DNA of 42,272 bases. Origin: an uncultured bacterium. GTDB lineage: Bacteria; Bacteroidota; Bacteroidia; Bacteroidales; CAIWKO01. Position numbers and translations under genes: made by a program. The stretch is taken from positions 1 through 42,272 of the forward strand of contig CAIOYH010000038.1 in assembly GCA_903862465.1 (NCBI GenBank), in the 5' to 3' direction. The notes under the pieces are model-generated. The model did not search any database. It was not told the origin of the DNA and worked only from the letters and a program-made list of their open reading frames with translations. How positions within the stretch are numbered: position 1 is the first letter of the stretch; each line of letters starts with the position of its first letter. Shown in pieces: positions 24,421 through 32,403 of this stretch.

Positions 24421-25446
24421 ATGAGAAACTCGACGTCCGATTTGGTGAAAGGTGTAGCGGTGATGCTGATGGTTCAGGTGCATCTCATGGAGTTGTTTGC
24501 CATGGAAAGCCAATCGGGAAGCCTCGTGGGGAAGCTCTCGCTTTTCGGCGGTGGTGCTCCTGCTGCTCCTATCTTTATGTTGATCATGGGATATTTTGCC
24601 ATGCAATCGAGCAAGACCTTTGGCATGCAATTGTGGCGCGGTGCCAAACTCTTGCTGTTGGGCTTTGGGCTGAATGTGATGCTGAATGTGCATGTGTTGT
24701 TGCGTATCGCTTTCGGCACGCTCGATGTTGACCCGTGGAAATTTGTTTTCGGCGTGGATATTCTCCCCTTGGCAGGGATAAGCATCATGCTGATTGCCTT
24801 GTTTCGCTATGCTTTCGCCCGAAATCTTATACCTTATAGTATTGCCATTCTCTTTGCCGTGCTGTTTCCCTTTTTTGATTATGCTTTCGTGGTGCCGGGC
24901 AAGACTGCTTATCTGATGGCATTTTTGGGAGGGAGTTATGCTTGGTCTTATTTCCCTTTGTTTCCGTGGGTGGCATATCCTTTGACGGGTTGCGTGCTAT
25001 TTATCTTAGGCGAACGCGCCACGGTGAAACTCTTTGTGGAAAAGCAGGGCAGATGGTTATTCCTCATTGGTTTGGCAGCCGTGGGAGCTACCGCTTTTTT
25101 GGCAGCGCCTAACATTGTGGACTTGCCCTTCTATTATCATCACAACATATTTCTTTATGTGTGGATAGTGGCGTTCTGCTTGGTTTGGTATGGGCTGTTA
25201 AACAAAGTCAACGCGCTTTCCCAACGGGCTTGGGTCTTGGTATATCTGCGATGGGTGGGCAAGAATGTTACCGCCTTTTATGTGTTTCAATGGATCATCA
25301 TCGGCAACCTCGCCACTTGGTTATATCTCACCCAAAGAGGATGGCAATTGTGTTGTTGGTTTGTGGGCATCACCTTTGCGGTAAGTGTATTGGTGTGGAC
25401 GTGGAATCAATTGATGCGGATTCGCAACCAAGATATCGTGTTGTGA
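24421..25446 (+). CDS. Acyltransferase-like integral membrane protein (DUF1624/HGSNAT type)
   Basis: This 341-residue inner-membrane protein has about ten hydrophobic segments. The N-terminus DLVKGVAVMLMVQVHLMEL carries the Asp-x-x-(K/R)-G...M...H pattern of the DUF1624/heparan-alpha-glucosaminide N-acetyltransferase and acyltransferase-3 clan. The His after the first helix is the presumed catalytic base. GGGAPAAPIFMLIMGYF in helix two is also typical. Such proteins move acyl groups from cytosolic acyl-CoA to sugars or other extracytoplasmic acceptors. It is divergent from the PqqD operon, so a shared role is possible but not shown. Confidence 0.72.
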   Translation: MRNSTSDLVKGVAVMLMVQVHLMELFAMESQSGSLVGKLSLFGGGAPAAPIFMLIMGYFAMQSSKTFGMQLWRGAKLLLLGFGLNVMLNVHVLLRIAFGTLDVDPWKFVFGVDILPLAGISIMLIALFRYAFARNLIPYSIAILFAVLFPFFDYAFVVPGKTAYLMAFLGGSYAWSYFPLFPWVAYPLTGCVLFILGERATVKLFVEKQGRWLFLIGLAAVGATAFLAAPNIVDLPFYYHHNIFLYVWIVAFCLVWYGLLNKVNALSQRAWVLVYLRWVGKNVTAFYVFQWIIIGNLATWLYLTQRGWQLCCWFVGITFAVSVLVWTWNQLMRIRNQDIVL

Positions 25447-25560
25447 TGCCTCCTCTTGCTGCTATTTTTCATGATAATCAAAAAATAATACCCTCATATT
25501 TGGTGGGGTCGCAAATAATATCTAATTTTGAGCCTACCCCGCAAAATACTAAGAAAATAA

Positions 25561-25668
25561 TTGCCACGAAGACACAAGGACACAAAGAATCACAAAGCGG
25601 TATTGCTCTAAATGAAAAACTTTTTAAACTTCGTGTTTCTTGGAGTCTTAGTGTCTTTGTGGCAAAAT
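25561..25668. repeat. Imperfect inverted repeat of the CACGAAGACACAAGG / CTTAGTGTCTTTGTGG type
   Basis: The left arm (25561-25587, TTGCCACGAAGACACAAGG...) and the right arm (25640-25668, CTTGGAGTCTTAGTGTCTTTG...) are near complements around a 50-base spacer. Similar words recur at 26803-26968. Repeats of this wording are scattered in intergenic DNA of many environmental bacteria. No gene lies in 25447-25723. Confidence 0.65.
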
Positions 25669-25723
25669 TGTGACTTATCGAAGTGAACTCTATTTTATCT
25701 TTTCAAATTAAACATAAACAAAA

Positions 25724-26734
25724 ATGAACAAAATTATTCTCGTTTTCGGACTACTTACGGCGCTTGCCTTGCGCAGTTTCGCTCAAGAAGAACCTATCAG
25801 AATCAGTGGTAATGCACAAGGCACCACCTATCATATCACCTATTTCGACAAAGAAAATCGCTATTTCGCTCAGGCAATTGACACGCTTCTGAATGCTTTC
25901 AACAAATCGGTGTCACTTTACGATTCCACTTCTATCATTTGTCGCGTGAACGACAACGACCCCACGGTGGTGTTGGATGCCTATTTCTTGGAATGTTTTC
26001 GCAAATCTATGGAGGTTTCGAAGGCTACCGATGGCGCTTTCGATTGCACGGTGGGTCCTTTGGTGAAGGGTTGGGGCTTTAGTTTCAAGAAAAAAGCCAA
26101 GATGGATAGCGCCATGGTGGATAGTTTGTTGCAGTTTATTGGCTATAAATTTGTTCAGATACAAGACGGCAAAGTCATCAAGAAAGACCCGCGCATCACC
26201 CTCGATTTTAATGCCTTGGCGCAAGGCTATTCGGTGGATTTGGTGTCGCAACTCTTAGACAAGAAGCATATCGAGAGTTATATCGTGGAGATAGGCGGCG
26301 AGGTGTATGCCAAAGGCAAAAAACCCAACGGAAGCAATTGGAAAGTGGGCATCGAAAAGCCTATTGACAACCCCGACGGCGACAACCCCCTTAGAGCCAT
26401 AGTGAAAATTGAAAACAAATCGTTGAACACTTCGGGCAACTACCGTAAGTTTTATATCGAAAACGGCATACGCTATTCCCACGAAATCAACCCAAAGACG
26501 GGCTACCCTGCCCACAACACCCTGCTGAGTGCTACCGTGTTGGCGGCAGATTGTATCACCTCCGATGCTTATGCTACCTCGTTTATGGTGATGGGTTTGG
26601 ACAAAACCAAGGAGTTTCTCAAAACACATCCCGAACTGTGGGTCTATCTCATTTTCACCGACGAAAAAGGCAGCTATCAGGTGTGGGAATCGCCACAGAT
26701 GAAGGATATCGCTACGGACGCGAAGGAGGAATAG
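25724..26734 (+). CDS. apbE: FAD:protein FMN transferase
   Basis: This 336-residue periplasmic protein has a signal peptide ending FAQ. It keeps the ApbE signatures: GTTYHITYF near the N-terminus, AFDCTVGPLVKGWGF, ITLDFNALAQGYSVD (the Asp/Asn-rich FAD site), YIVEIGGEVYAKG and, near the C-terminus, HEINPKTGYPAHN with AYATSFMVMG. ApbE uses Mg-FAD to attach FMN covalently to Thr or Ser of acceptor proteins such as Na+-NQR and RNF subunits. No NqrC or RnfG substrate gene lies in the window, which is usual for Bacteroidota where apbE is often separate. It is monocistronic. Confidence 0.93.
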   Translation: MNKIILVFGLLTALALRSFAQEEPIRISGNAQGTTYHITYFDKENRYFAQAIDTLLNAFNKSVSLYDSTSIICRVNDNDPTVVLDAYFLECFRKSMEVSKATDGAFDCTVGPLVKGWGFSFKKKAKMDSAMVDSLLQFIGYKFVQIQDGKVIKKDPRITLDFNALAQGYSVDLVSQLLDKKHIESYIVEIGGEVYAKGKKPNGSNWKVGIEKPIDNPDGDNPLRAIVKIENKSLNTSGNYRKFYIENGIRYSHEINPKTGYPAHNTLLSATVLAADCITSDAYATSFMVMGLDKTKEFLKTHPELWVYLIFTDEKGSYQVWESPQMKDIATDAKEE

Positions 26735-27047
26735 GAGGGGCATTTGGTTGTCATTTGGTGGTCATTCGATGGTCATTTAAAGTTCCAAATTCCAAGTTTT
26801 TTTACCACGGAGACACGGAGAGCACTTAGAAACACTAAGAAGAAAACAATTTAACAATAGAACAATATAGCATTTACCTCTGTGTAACTCTTATTTCTCT
26901 GTGAATCTCTGTGTAACAGCCAAAACCACAGAGACACAGAGACCACTCAGAACCACTAAGAAAGCCACCCCTATTCTTCATTTTTATTCACACACCCCTG
27001 TTGAAAACTTTTTTTCTTCAAATTATTTCCATAATTAAAAATATGTC
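26735..27047. repeat. Gene-free span with short repeats of the CACAGAGACACAGAG type
   Basis: 26740-26778 holds three copies of GGTCATTTGG-like words. 26803-26968 holds complementary words (ACCACGGAGACACGGAGAGC, CTCTGTGTAACTCTTATTTC, ACCACAGAGACACAGAGACC) that can fold into long hairpins. They belong to the same family as 25561-25668. No gene is visible. Confidence 0.6.
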
Positions 27048-27055
27048 TAACTTTG
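27048..27055 (+). promoter_or_regulatory. -7 box of the 27080 gene
   Basis: TAACTTTG matches TAnnTTTG exactly, 24 bp before ATG 27080. The -33 region (TTTC, 18 bp upstream) is weak. Confidence 0.5.
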
Positions 27056-27079
27056 CGTATAATTTAAAACCTTTTTTTT

Positions 27080-27724
27080 ATGGAACAAAAATACAAACCA
27101 ATTGCGAAATTAATGATTTCGAAAGAGCCTTCTCATGTTGGCGACGCACTTATTACTTTAGACAGAATTATTGCTAAACTTGGAAGTAGTGGCGATAACG
27201 TTGTTACTGTAACAATCCTTGCGGGACAAACAACGAATGTAGAGACATTGCGTGGAATGCAAAATTTAGTAGCTTACGGCACGCCCGACGACACCCTCAA
27301 CCGCAATCTTGCTTGGGAGGTATGCTTCAACGATCATGTTGGCGACATGATGCAGGTGCAGATGAAAGCCAATAACATCACGAATTATGAAGAAGCTGCA
27401 GCATTTATTATTAGAAATGGATTTGATATTGGAGCATCAAAAGTTCGCAGTGCATCTCCCGATATAAGCATCAAACAAAAACCAAATTTTGCACAAACGA
27501 TTATTGCTCAGGTTAAAGCTCTTAAAATCACTAAAAAATATGCTATTGATTGGGAATATAGCTACGACAATGGTGTCACTTGGTTTAGAAGCAATTCCAC
27601 AGCAGTTTGCATCCGTGACATCAAAAATTTGACACCATTGAAAGCAATTATTGTTCGGGCAAGATATAATGTGGGAAATGATGACCCAACGGATTGGATA
27701 GTTTCAAATTCCATAAATATTTGA
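27080..27724 (+). CDS. Small protein with helical N-domain and Fn3-like C-domain, next to array C
   Basis: This 214-residue protein has no signal peptide. Residues 1-125 look helical and include FNDHVGDMMQVQMKANNI and AAAFIIRNGFDIG. I recall this pattern from a widespread family of short, uncharacterised Bacteroidota proteins. From about 140 a beta-sandwich of fibronectin type III style follows, with YAIDWEYSYDNGVTWF and KAIIVRARYNVGNDDPTDW. It is monocistronic with its own -7 box. The 21-bp array C begins 126 bp after its stop. The function is unknown; a link with the arrays is inferred only from repeated proximity. Confidence 0.7.
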   Translation: MEQKYKPIAKLMISKEPSHVGDALITLDRIIAKLGSSGDNVVTVTILAGQTTNVETLRGMQNLVAYGTPDDTLNRNLAWEVCFNDHVGDMMQVQMKANNITNYEEAAAFIIRNGFDIGASKVRSASPDISIKQKPNFAQTIIAQVKALKITKKYAIDWEYSYDNGVTWFRSNSTAVCIRDIKNLTPLKAIIVRARYNVGNDDPTDWIVSNSINI

Positions 27725-27849
27725 TGTAATCCAAGGGTAGGGTTCAATTTATGTAGCCAATACCTTAATTTTTATAAGGAAGAGTAGCGTTTCGTTTAAT
27801 AAAGAAGCAACTCATTATAAAGTTAATAGACACCATAAACAACCTACAT

Positions 27850-28143
27850 AGTCCCGTCTTAAGAAATATTGAATCCGACTTATGAGATATTCAATCCGAC
27901 TTATGAAATATTGAATCCGACTTATGAAATATTGAATCCGACTTATGAAATATTCAATCCGACTTATGAGATATTCAATCCGACTTATGAAATATTGAAT
28001 CCGACTTATGAAATATTCAATCCGACTTATGAAATATTGAATCCGACTTATGAAATATTGAATCCGACTTATGAAATATTCAATCCGACATAAGAAATAT
28101 TCAATCCGACATAAGAAATATTCAATCCGACTTAAGAGATATT
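27850..28143. repeat. Tandem array C: 13 clear units of 21 bp and one degenerate unit
   Basis: Consensus SAATCCGACTTATGAAATAT plus T (S = G or C), with exact 21-bp spacing over 14 units and no indels. Units vary mainly at position 1 (G/C), position 16 (A/G) and, in the last three, TTAT becomes ATAA or TTAA. In one plus-strand frame a unit reads NPTYEI plus L or F, open for 74 codons, but neither end has gene-like context. The gene-free span 27725-28338 also includes a promoter at 28245 and a stub frame at 28264. Confidence 0.95.
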
Positions 28144-28244
28144 GATGTTGGACGTCACTAGTCTTTTTTTGGATTATAAATGATCAAAATGTAAAGGTAT
28201 GAAAATTAATCTTCGGAAGTTTTTTTTGGCAAAGAATATTATTG

Positions 28245-28252
28245 TATCTTTG
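28245..28252 (+). promoter_or_regulatory. -7 box just upstream of cassette 2
   Basis: TATCTTTG is an exact TAnnTTTG match. TTTG at 28225-28228 is a possible -33 box, although the spacing of 16 is short. It could transcribe both cassette genes that follow. Confidence 0.5.
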
Positions 28253-28263
28253 TAGAAAATAAT

Positions 28264-28314
28264 ATGCAGCAGGAAAATGAAAACGTTTACAAATGGACTT
28301 GCGGTAATAAATAA
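28264..28314 (+). pseudogene. 16-codon frame ending exactly at the cassette junction
   Basis: The frame reads MQQENENVYKWTCGNK and stops with TAA at 28312-28314, the base before the cassette's GTTATACCC box. It has a -7 box 11 bp ahead of its ATG. It may be the stub of a host gene cut by cassette insertion, or a leader peptide. Evidence is limited to position. Confidence 0.25.
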
Positions 28315-28323
28315 GTTATACCC
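28315..28323 (+). other. Integron R'-type box opening cassette 2
   Basis: GTTATACCC is complementary to GGGCATAAC at 28859-28867 except for one base. This is the relation expected between the first bases of an inserted cassette and the R'' box of its own attC. Confidence 0.6.
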
Positions 28324-28338
28324 AATGTTTAGAAGAAT

Positions 28339-28866
28339 ATGAATAAGCCATTAAACTGTCCACCCATTTCAGGACAATATGAAGAAATAATCTTTGACCT
28401 TGCAGATCTTTGGCATGGACAAAATTGGCATTATGTTTTATTCACAACATCAGATGGAAATGAATGGTGCGGACATTTCAGAGAAAAAGACAGCAACAAT
28501 TTTTTATTAGCAGAATTGACGGACAAAAATATTGCTTGCATTGTTTCGGGCGGACACGGTTACATTATTGACATTGACAAAAAAGAAAAAATAAAGGAAC
28601 TAGACAGGAATATGATTACTTCTCTCGCTTCGGACAATCTTTCTTCTTCCTTTATCATTTCTACTTATTTGGGCATTTATCGAATTGACAATAACTATAA
28701 CCTGACTGAAATTAATTTACCGATACAGGTTGATGGGATTTACTTCATTGATACCATTGACCAAAAACTATTGCTTGACATTGAAGAAATCGGAGCAGAC
28801 ATGAAACATAATAAGGATTATTACATTGACTTAAACGATTGGAATATAAAAAAACACAGGGCATAA
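28339..28866 (+). CDS. Cassette 2 protein of unknown function
   Basis: I do not recognise this 175-residue protein. It is acidic, apparently soluble and without signal peptide. It has repeated short strand motifs (HYVLFTTSDGNEWCGHF, NIACIVSGGHGYIIDI, SSSFIISTYLGIYRID) that suggest a small beta-propeller-like or immunity-type fold; this is a guess. The stop codon lies inside the attC R'' box (28859-28867), so the gene fills the cassette completely, as integron passengers usually do. Its codons are markedly AT-rich. Cassette genes of this size often encode toxin-antitoxin parts, phage defence or unknown adaptive functions. Confidence 0.65.
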   Translation: MNKPLNCPPISGQYEEIIFDLADLWHGQNWHYVLFTTSDGNEWCGHFREKDSNNFLLAELTDKNIACIVSGGHGYIIDIDKKEKIKELDRNMITSLASDNLSSSFIISTYLGIYRIDNNYNLTEINLPIQVDGIYFIDTIDQKLLLDIEEIGADMKHNKDYYIDLNDWNIKKHRA

Positions 28867-28956
28867 CAGGCTTCTGCTTTCAGTGGCAGACAGTTTGTAA
28901 ATTAAAGACAATTAACTCCAATGCCACCGAAAAGCAACAGCCGAAACGTTATGGGC
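28859..28956 (+). repeat. attC-like site between cassettes 2 and 3
   Basis: The site starts GGGCATAAC and ends GTTATGGGC (28948-28956). GGCTTCTGCTTTCAGTGGCA (28869-28888) pairs imperfectly with TGCCACCGAAAAGCAACAGCC (28922-28942), and a CGAAAC spacer is present on the right arm only. That asymmetry, the terminal boxes and the 98-bp length all agree with known attC geometry. Confidence 0.75.
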
Positions 28957-28963
28957 AAATTAG

Positions 28964-29488
28964 ATGAACATACAAGAAATTAATATTTGCTTAAAAATTG
29001 TAAAAAGGAAAATGCCCTTTTATTTTAAAATTATCATTGCATATTGGATAATTGGGCTAATTGCTGCTATGATAGTGCCTATTTTTGGATTTGAAAAACT
29101 ATCAGCAACATTTAGACTTATACTTGCTTTAGTATTTGGCACTTCGACAATTATTATGTGGTTTGGCGGAGCTGTTATAAAAAGATACATCGAAATAGGA
29201 CATTTTGAATTGACAAATGATGAATTGAATGTTTTTGAAAACGACAATTGTGAAATTTTCAAATTATCAGAATTAGAAATTATTAGGTTTACAGTATCAT
29301 GCGAACAAGGAGAGCCAATTGGACGTGTAGCAATAAGTGAAGGTATTGACAATGATTTATATTTTAAAAAAGATGACAAAATTTTTAAGTATAATTTTCT
29401 TGTTGAAGACCTAAGTCAAGTTAACTATTTAAGAAGAAAAATAGCATACTTGAAAGAAAAAGGATTTAAAATAACAATCAGCCCATAA
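28964..29488 (+). CDS. Cassette 3 membrane protein with two TM helices and a PH-like soluble part
   Basis: This 174-residue protein starts 7 bp past the preceding attC. Two transmembrane helices lie at about residues 20-43 (KIIIAYWIIGLIAAMIVPIFGF) and 50-70 (LILALVFGTSTIIMWFGG). The rest is a cytosolic beta-rich part, GHFELTNDELNVFENDNCE and so on, of the kind seen in small bacterial PH-domain proteins. The name is tentative and the function unknown. The stop codon falls inside the R'' box GCCCATAAC (29481-29489). That box is the exact reverse complement of the cassette's opening GTTATGGGC, which makes this the best-defined of the three cassettes. Confidence 0.68.
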   Translation: MNIQEINICLKIVKRKMPFYFKIIIAYWIIGLIAAMIVPIFGFEKLSATFRLILALVFGTSTIIMWFGGAVIKRYIEIGHFELTNDELNVFENDNCEIFKLSELEIIRFTVSCEQGEPIGRVAISEGIDNDLYFKKDDKIFKYNFLVEDLSQVNYLRRKIAYLKEKGFKITISP

Positions 29489-29489
29489 C
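29481..29489 (+). other. R''-type box at the end of cassette 3; its attC is truncated
   Basis: GCCCATAAC is the exact reverse complement of GTTATGGGC (28948-28956). The bases after it (TTGCCCTTCCCCCTTTCGG) look like a left arm, but no complementary right arm or closing GTTA box is found before the next gene at 29610. The site appears decayed. Confidence 0.55.
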
Positions 29490-29609
29490 TTGCCCTTCCC
29501 CCTTTCGGCACTAGTCTCTGCCTCTTTCCCTAATCAACCATTCAACTCCATCAACCCCTTCACTATATCACGGATACAAAAAAGAGTAAAACTATAAAAA
29601 CCTAAAGAA

Positions 29610-30935
29610 ATGAAACACAGTAAAAAAATTGGACTAACGCTTGTGCTTCTATGCGCATTGATGTGTGGCAGTTTGTCCTCGTGCAAATGGTTTAAAAGTG
29701 GCGGCGACAAAAAGATGATCATCACGCTAGGCTTTTCGATGCCCGACATCTTGCGCAGCCTTTCCAATAATCCCACCGACTCTATGTTGAACAAAGCCCT
29801 CCTTGAGGCAGAACTCCTACAGGAAAAAGACTCAGCCGATTTCGTGCTTTTGTTTGAGAGCGTATGGAACAAAACCTCACCCAATGGGAGATTGGCATCC
29901 GTGTTCAGCGTTCTTGGCAAGCAGCAGATGTCTTTTAATGCATCCAATTCGGAAGTGATACAGCAATTGAACAAAGCAGTGGATGATATCATTGATGGCA
30001 GCATCAAAGTGATTGAAACTCGCCTCAGCAAGCTTGGTTGTGAAGTGGTGAGTATTCAAAAAGCTAAAAACCGCAATCGTTTCACCCTCGAACTCGCTGA
30101 TGTTGCCGACCCGCAACAGGTGATGAAACTCCTCCAATATGACGGTAAGTTGGAGTTTTGGGAAACCTACGAATATAAAGATGTGTATAGTTATTTTGAT
30201 ATTGCCGACAAAAAAGCAAAAGCCCTGATGGACCTGAGCGATAGCAATGCATCGAAAGTAACTGTCAAAGGGGAAGAAAGCGATATGAAGGGAAGCGACC
30301 GTGACAATGGCAAAAAGTCTTACGCAGCCTACTACGCCGAACATCCCTTGATGGCGATATTGCAGCCTGCTTTGCTTCAAGATGAAAAAGGAAACTACTT
30401 TCCACAGCGCGGACCCGTGGTGGGTTATTGCCTAATAGCCGACACCGCCCAACTCAACAAGTTGTTGCGCATGCCTCAAATTGCGCAGGTATTTCCCCCC
30501 GAACTTCATTTTGCTTGGAGCCAACAGCCTCTTGATAAAAACAAACCTATCCTATCGTTGATTGCCCTGAAAGCCAAACACGAAGGCAAACCCGCGCTCG
30601 ATGTTGCCGACAAGATTATTGATGCACGTCAGGACTTCGGCTACAACTCGCAAATAGAAATCACGATAAAGATGAATGCCGAGGGAGCTAAAATTTGGAG
30701 AGATGTTACAGCCAACAACATCGGCAAAGCGATAGCCATGGTGCTCGACGATTATGTTTACTCCTACCCCACGGTTCAGGGAGAGATACCAAACGGGAAC
30801 TCGTCCATCACAGGCAATTTCACCGAAAGCGAAGCCAAAGACCTTGCCACGATTTTAAAAGCAGGCAGACTTCCTGCGCGAATTATTATTATGGCTGTCG
30901 AGGCACGGGATAAAGATGGGAATATAATGAAGTAA
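29610..30935 (+). CDS. SecD periplasmic-domain-like lipoprotein lacking the membrane part
   Basis: This 441-residue protein has a lipoprotein signal with lipobox SLSSC (Cys about 25). The rest corresponds to the large periplasmic P1 region of Bacteroidota SecD/SecDF. AIDxxIDxSxxVIxxR is represented by AVDDIIDGSIKVIETRL, then LLQYDGKLEFWETYE, and the P1 head has IGKAIAMVLDDYVYSYPTV, GNSSITGNFTESEAKDLA and LKAGRLPA. The protein stops at the point where SecD normally enters its six transmembrane helices. It is thus a free, probably membrane-anchored P1 module. It cannot carry out proton-driven translocation alone; a chaperone-like or decoy role is a guess. It stands alone. Confidence 0.82.
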   Translation: MKHSKKIGLTLVLLCALMCGSLSSCKWFKSGGDKKMIITLGFSMPDILRSLSNNPTDSMLNKALLEAELLQEKDSADFVLLFESVWNKTSPNGRLASVFSVLGKQQMSFNASNSEVIQQLNKAVDDIIDGSIKVIETRLSKLGCEVVSIQKAKNRNRFTLELADVADPQQVMKLLQYDGKLEFWETYEYKDVYSYFDIADKKAKALMDLSDSNASKVTVKGEESDMKGSDRDNGKKSYAAYYAEHPLMAILQPALLQDEKGNYFPQRGPVVGYCLIADTAQLNKLLRMPQIAQVFPPELHFAWSQQPLDKNKPILSLIALKAKHEGKPALDVADKIIDARQDFGYNSQIEITIKMNAEGAKIWRDVTANNIGKAIAMVLDDYVYSYPTVQGEIPNGNSSITGNFTESEAKDLATILKAGRLPARIIIMAVEARDKDGNIMK

Positions 30936-31037
30936 AGGTAGGTGGTATCAGATGCGCAAACTTCGCATGCTTCCCAATTAACGTAATCAGCCAATAACCA
31001 ATCAGAAATACCACTCCTGTAATCCAAATCTAATAGT

Positions 31038-32345
31038 ATGAAAAAACTCTTCTCCCTTATTGCTTTAACCTTTGTAATTTCACTGTGTAAAGCTCAAATT
31101 CCCAATCCTGCATTGATAGGTTATTGGCATAATTGGACCGATGCAAACGCGCCCTACATTCAATTGGATGCTATTGACAATCGCTACAATGTTATTGAAA
31201 TAGCTTTTGCGGTTCCCACATCTCCTTCGGATATGACGATGTTGTTTACGCCTGAAGTTGTTTCTCAGAGTGTTTTGATTACTAAAATTCAGACATTACA
31301 AAGTCAAGGGAAAAAAGTGCTGTTGAGTATTGGAGGGGCTACCACAAGCATTGACCTCACGACTACCCTCAATAAATATGCGTTTATAAACTCCATGACG
31401 ACTATCATCAACACGTATGGATTTGATGGTATTGATATTGATATTGAGAATGGTAACTCCATATTGATAAGTGGAGGCACCATAGCTGCACCGGGTAACA
31501 TTGCCCAAGTCAATTTGATTGATGCCATAAAACAAATCATGGCAAGCTATCATGCGTCACATGCGCATAAACTTTTACTGACGATGGCTCCCGAAACGGC
31601 TTATGTGCAAGGCGGACAATCGGGCTTTGGCAATATATGGGGAGGCTACTTGCCCATCATACATGCTTTGAGAGATTCCTTGGATGTATTGCAAGTGCAG
31701 TTGTATAACAGCGGTTCCATGTATGGCATTGATGGAGGGATTTATACACAAGGAACGGCTGACTTTATCGTCGCCATGACAGAAGCCGTCATACACGGGT
31801 TTAATACTTCAGGGGGGATGTTTACAGGATTACCTGCCAACAAAGTAGCCGTTGGATTGCCCGCTTGCAGCAGTGCCGCAGGAGGTGGTTTTGTTGATTC
31901 GGCAAGTGTAAAAGCTGCCATCAATTATCTACGCGGCAATGGTCCGCAACCCGGCACTTATGTATTATCAAACGGGAGCGGCTATCCTTCCTTAAAAGGC
32001 ATGATGACGTGGTCTATCAATTGGGATGCCGTAAACACTTGTGCAAGTGTATATCAATATGCAACAACGTATGAACATATTTTTGGACTTACAACAGACA
32101 TCTCCAATGCAGTAGCATCATATTCATTAACGGTATATCCAAACCCAACACAAGGGCAGTTTACCATTTCGTTGCTATCAGTCCCTGCTGAAATAAGCGT
32201 TACAGACATGCTTGGAAAAGAGATACTGAAAGCATATTCCACAGAAAAAACAACAAGCTTACACATTGACAACTCAGGTGTTTATATAGTTAGAGTGACA
32301 ACAACACAAGGCATTACAACACAAAAACTAATTGTAAATCGTTGA
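31038..32345 (+). CDS. Secreted GH18 family glycosidase (chitinase-like) with T9SS sorting domain
   Basis: This 435-residue protein has a signal peptide ending CKAQ. A GH18 TIM barrel fills about residues 22-350: IGYWHNW at strand 1, KVLLSIGG at 93-100, the catalytic DGIDIDIE at 130-137 (Glu137 the acid), LLTMAPE and GMMTWSINWD. A T9SS type A domain occupies about 360-435 (YSLTVYPNPTQGQF, SGVYIVRVTTTQG). It should hydrolyse chitin or related N-acetylglucosamine polymers at the cell surface or outside. No chitin-binding module is visible. Confidence 0.92.
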   Translation: MKKLFSLIALTFVISLCKAQIPNPALIGYWHNWTDANAPYIQLDAIDNRYNVIEIAFAVPTSPSDMTMLFTPEVVSQSVLITKIQTLQSQGKKVLLSIGGATTSIDLTTTLNKYAFINSMTTIINTYGFDGIDIDIENGNSILISGGTIAAPGNIAQVNLIDAIKQIMASYHASHAHKLLLTMAPETAYVQGGQSGFGNIWGGYLPIIHALRDSLDVLQVQLYNSGSMYGIDGGIYTQGTADFIVAMTEAVIHGFNTSGGMFTGLPANKVAVGLPACSSAAGGGFVDSASVKAAINYLRGNGPQPGTYVLSNGSGYPSLKGMMTWSINWDAVNTCASVYQYATTYEHIFGLTTDISNAVASYSLTVYPNPTQGQFTISLLSVPAEISVTDMLGKEILKAYSTEKTTSLHIDNSGVYIVRVTTTQGITTQKLIVNR

Positions 32346-32403
32346 GACGAAAAACAAACGACCGTTGTGTGAAATTTCCATTGATTTATTCAGAACATAC
32401 AAT

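Noticed and set aside
27869-28093. 74-codon NPTYEIL/F frame over array C
   Set aside because: Same reason: it is an array in a frame free of stops, and it ends as soon as units change to ATAAG.
10858-28143. CRISPR arrays
   Set aside because: The repeats are directly adjacent with no unique spacers, and no cas gene is in the window.
28159-28338. A longer gene between array C and cassette 2
   Set aside because: Only a 16-codon frame exists; stops occur in all other frames.
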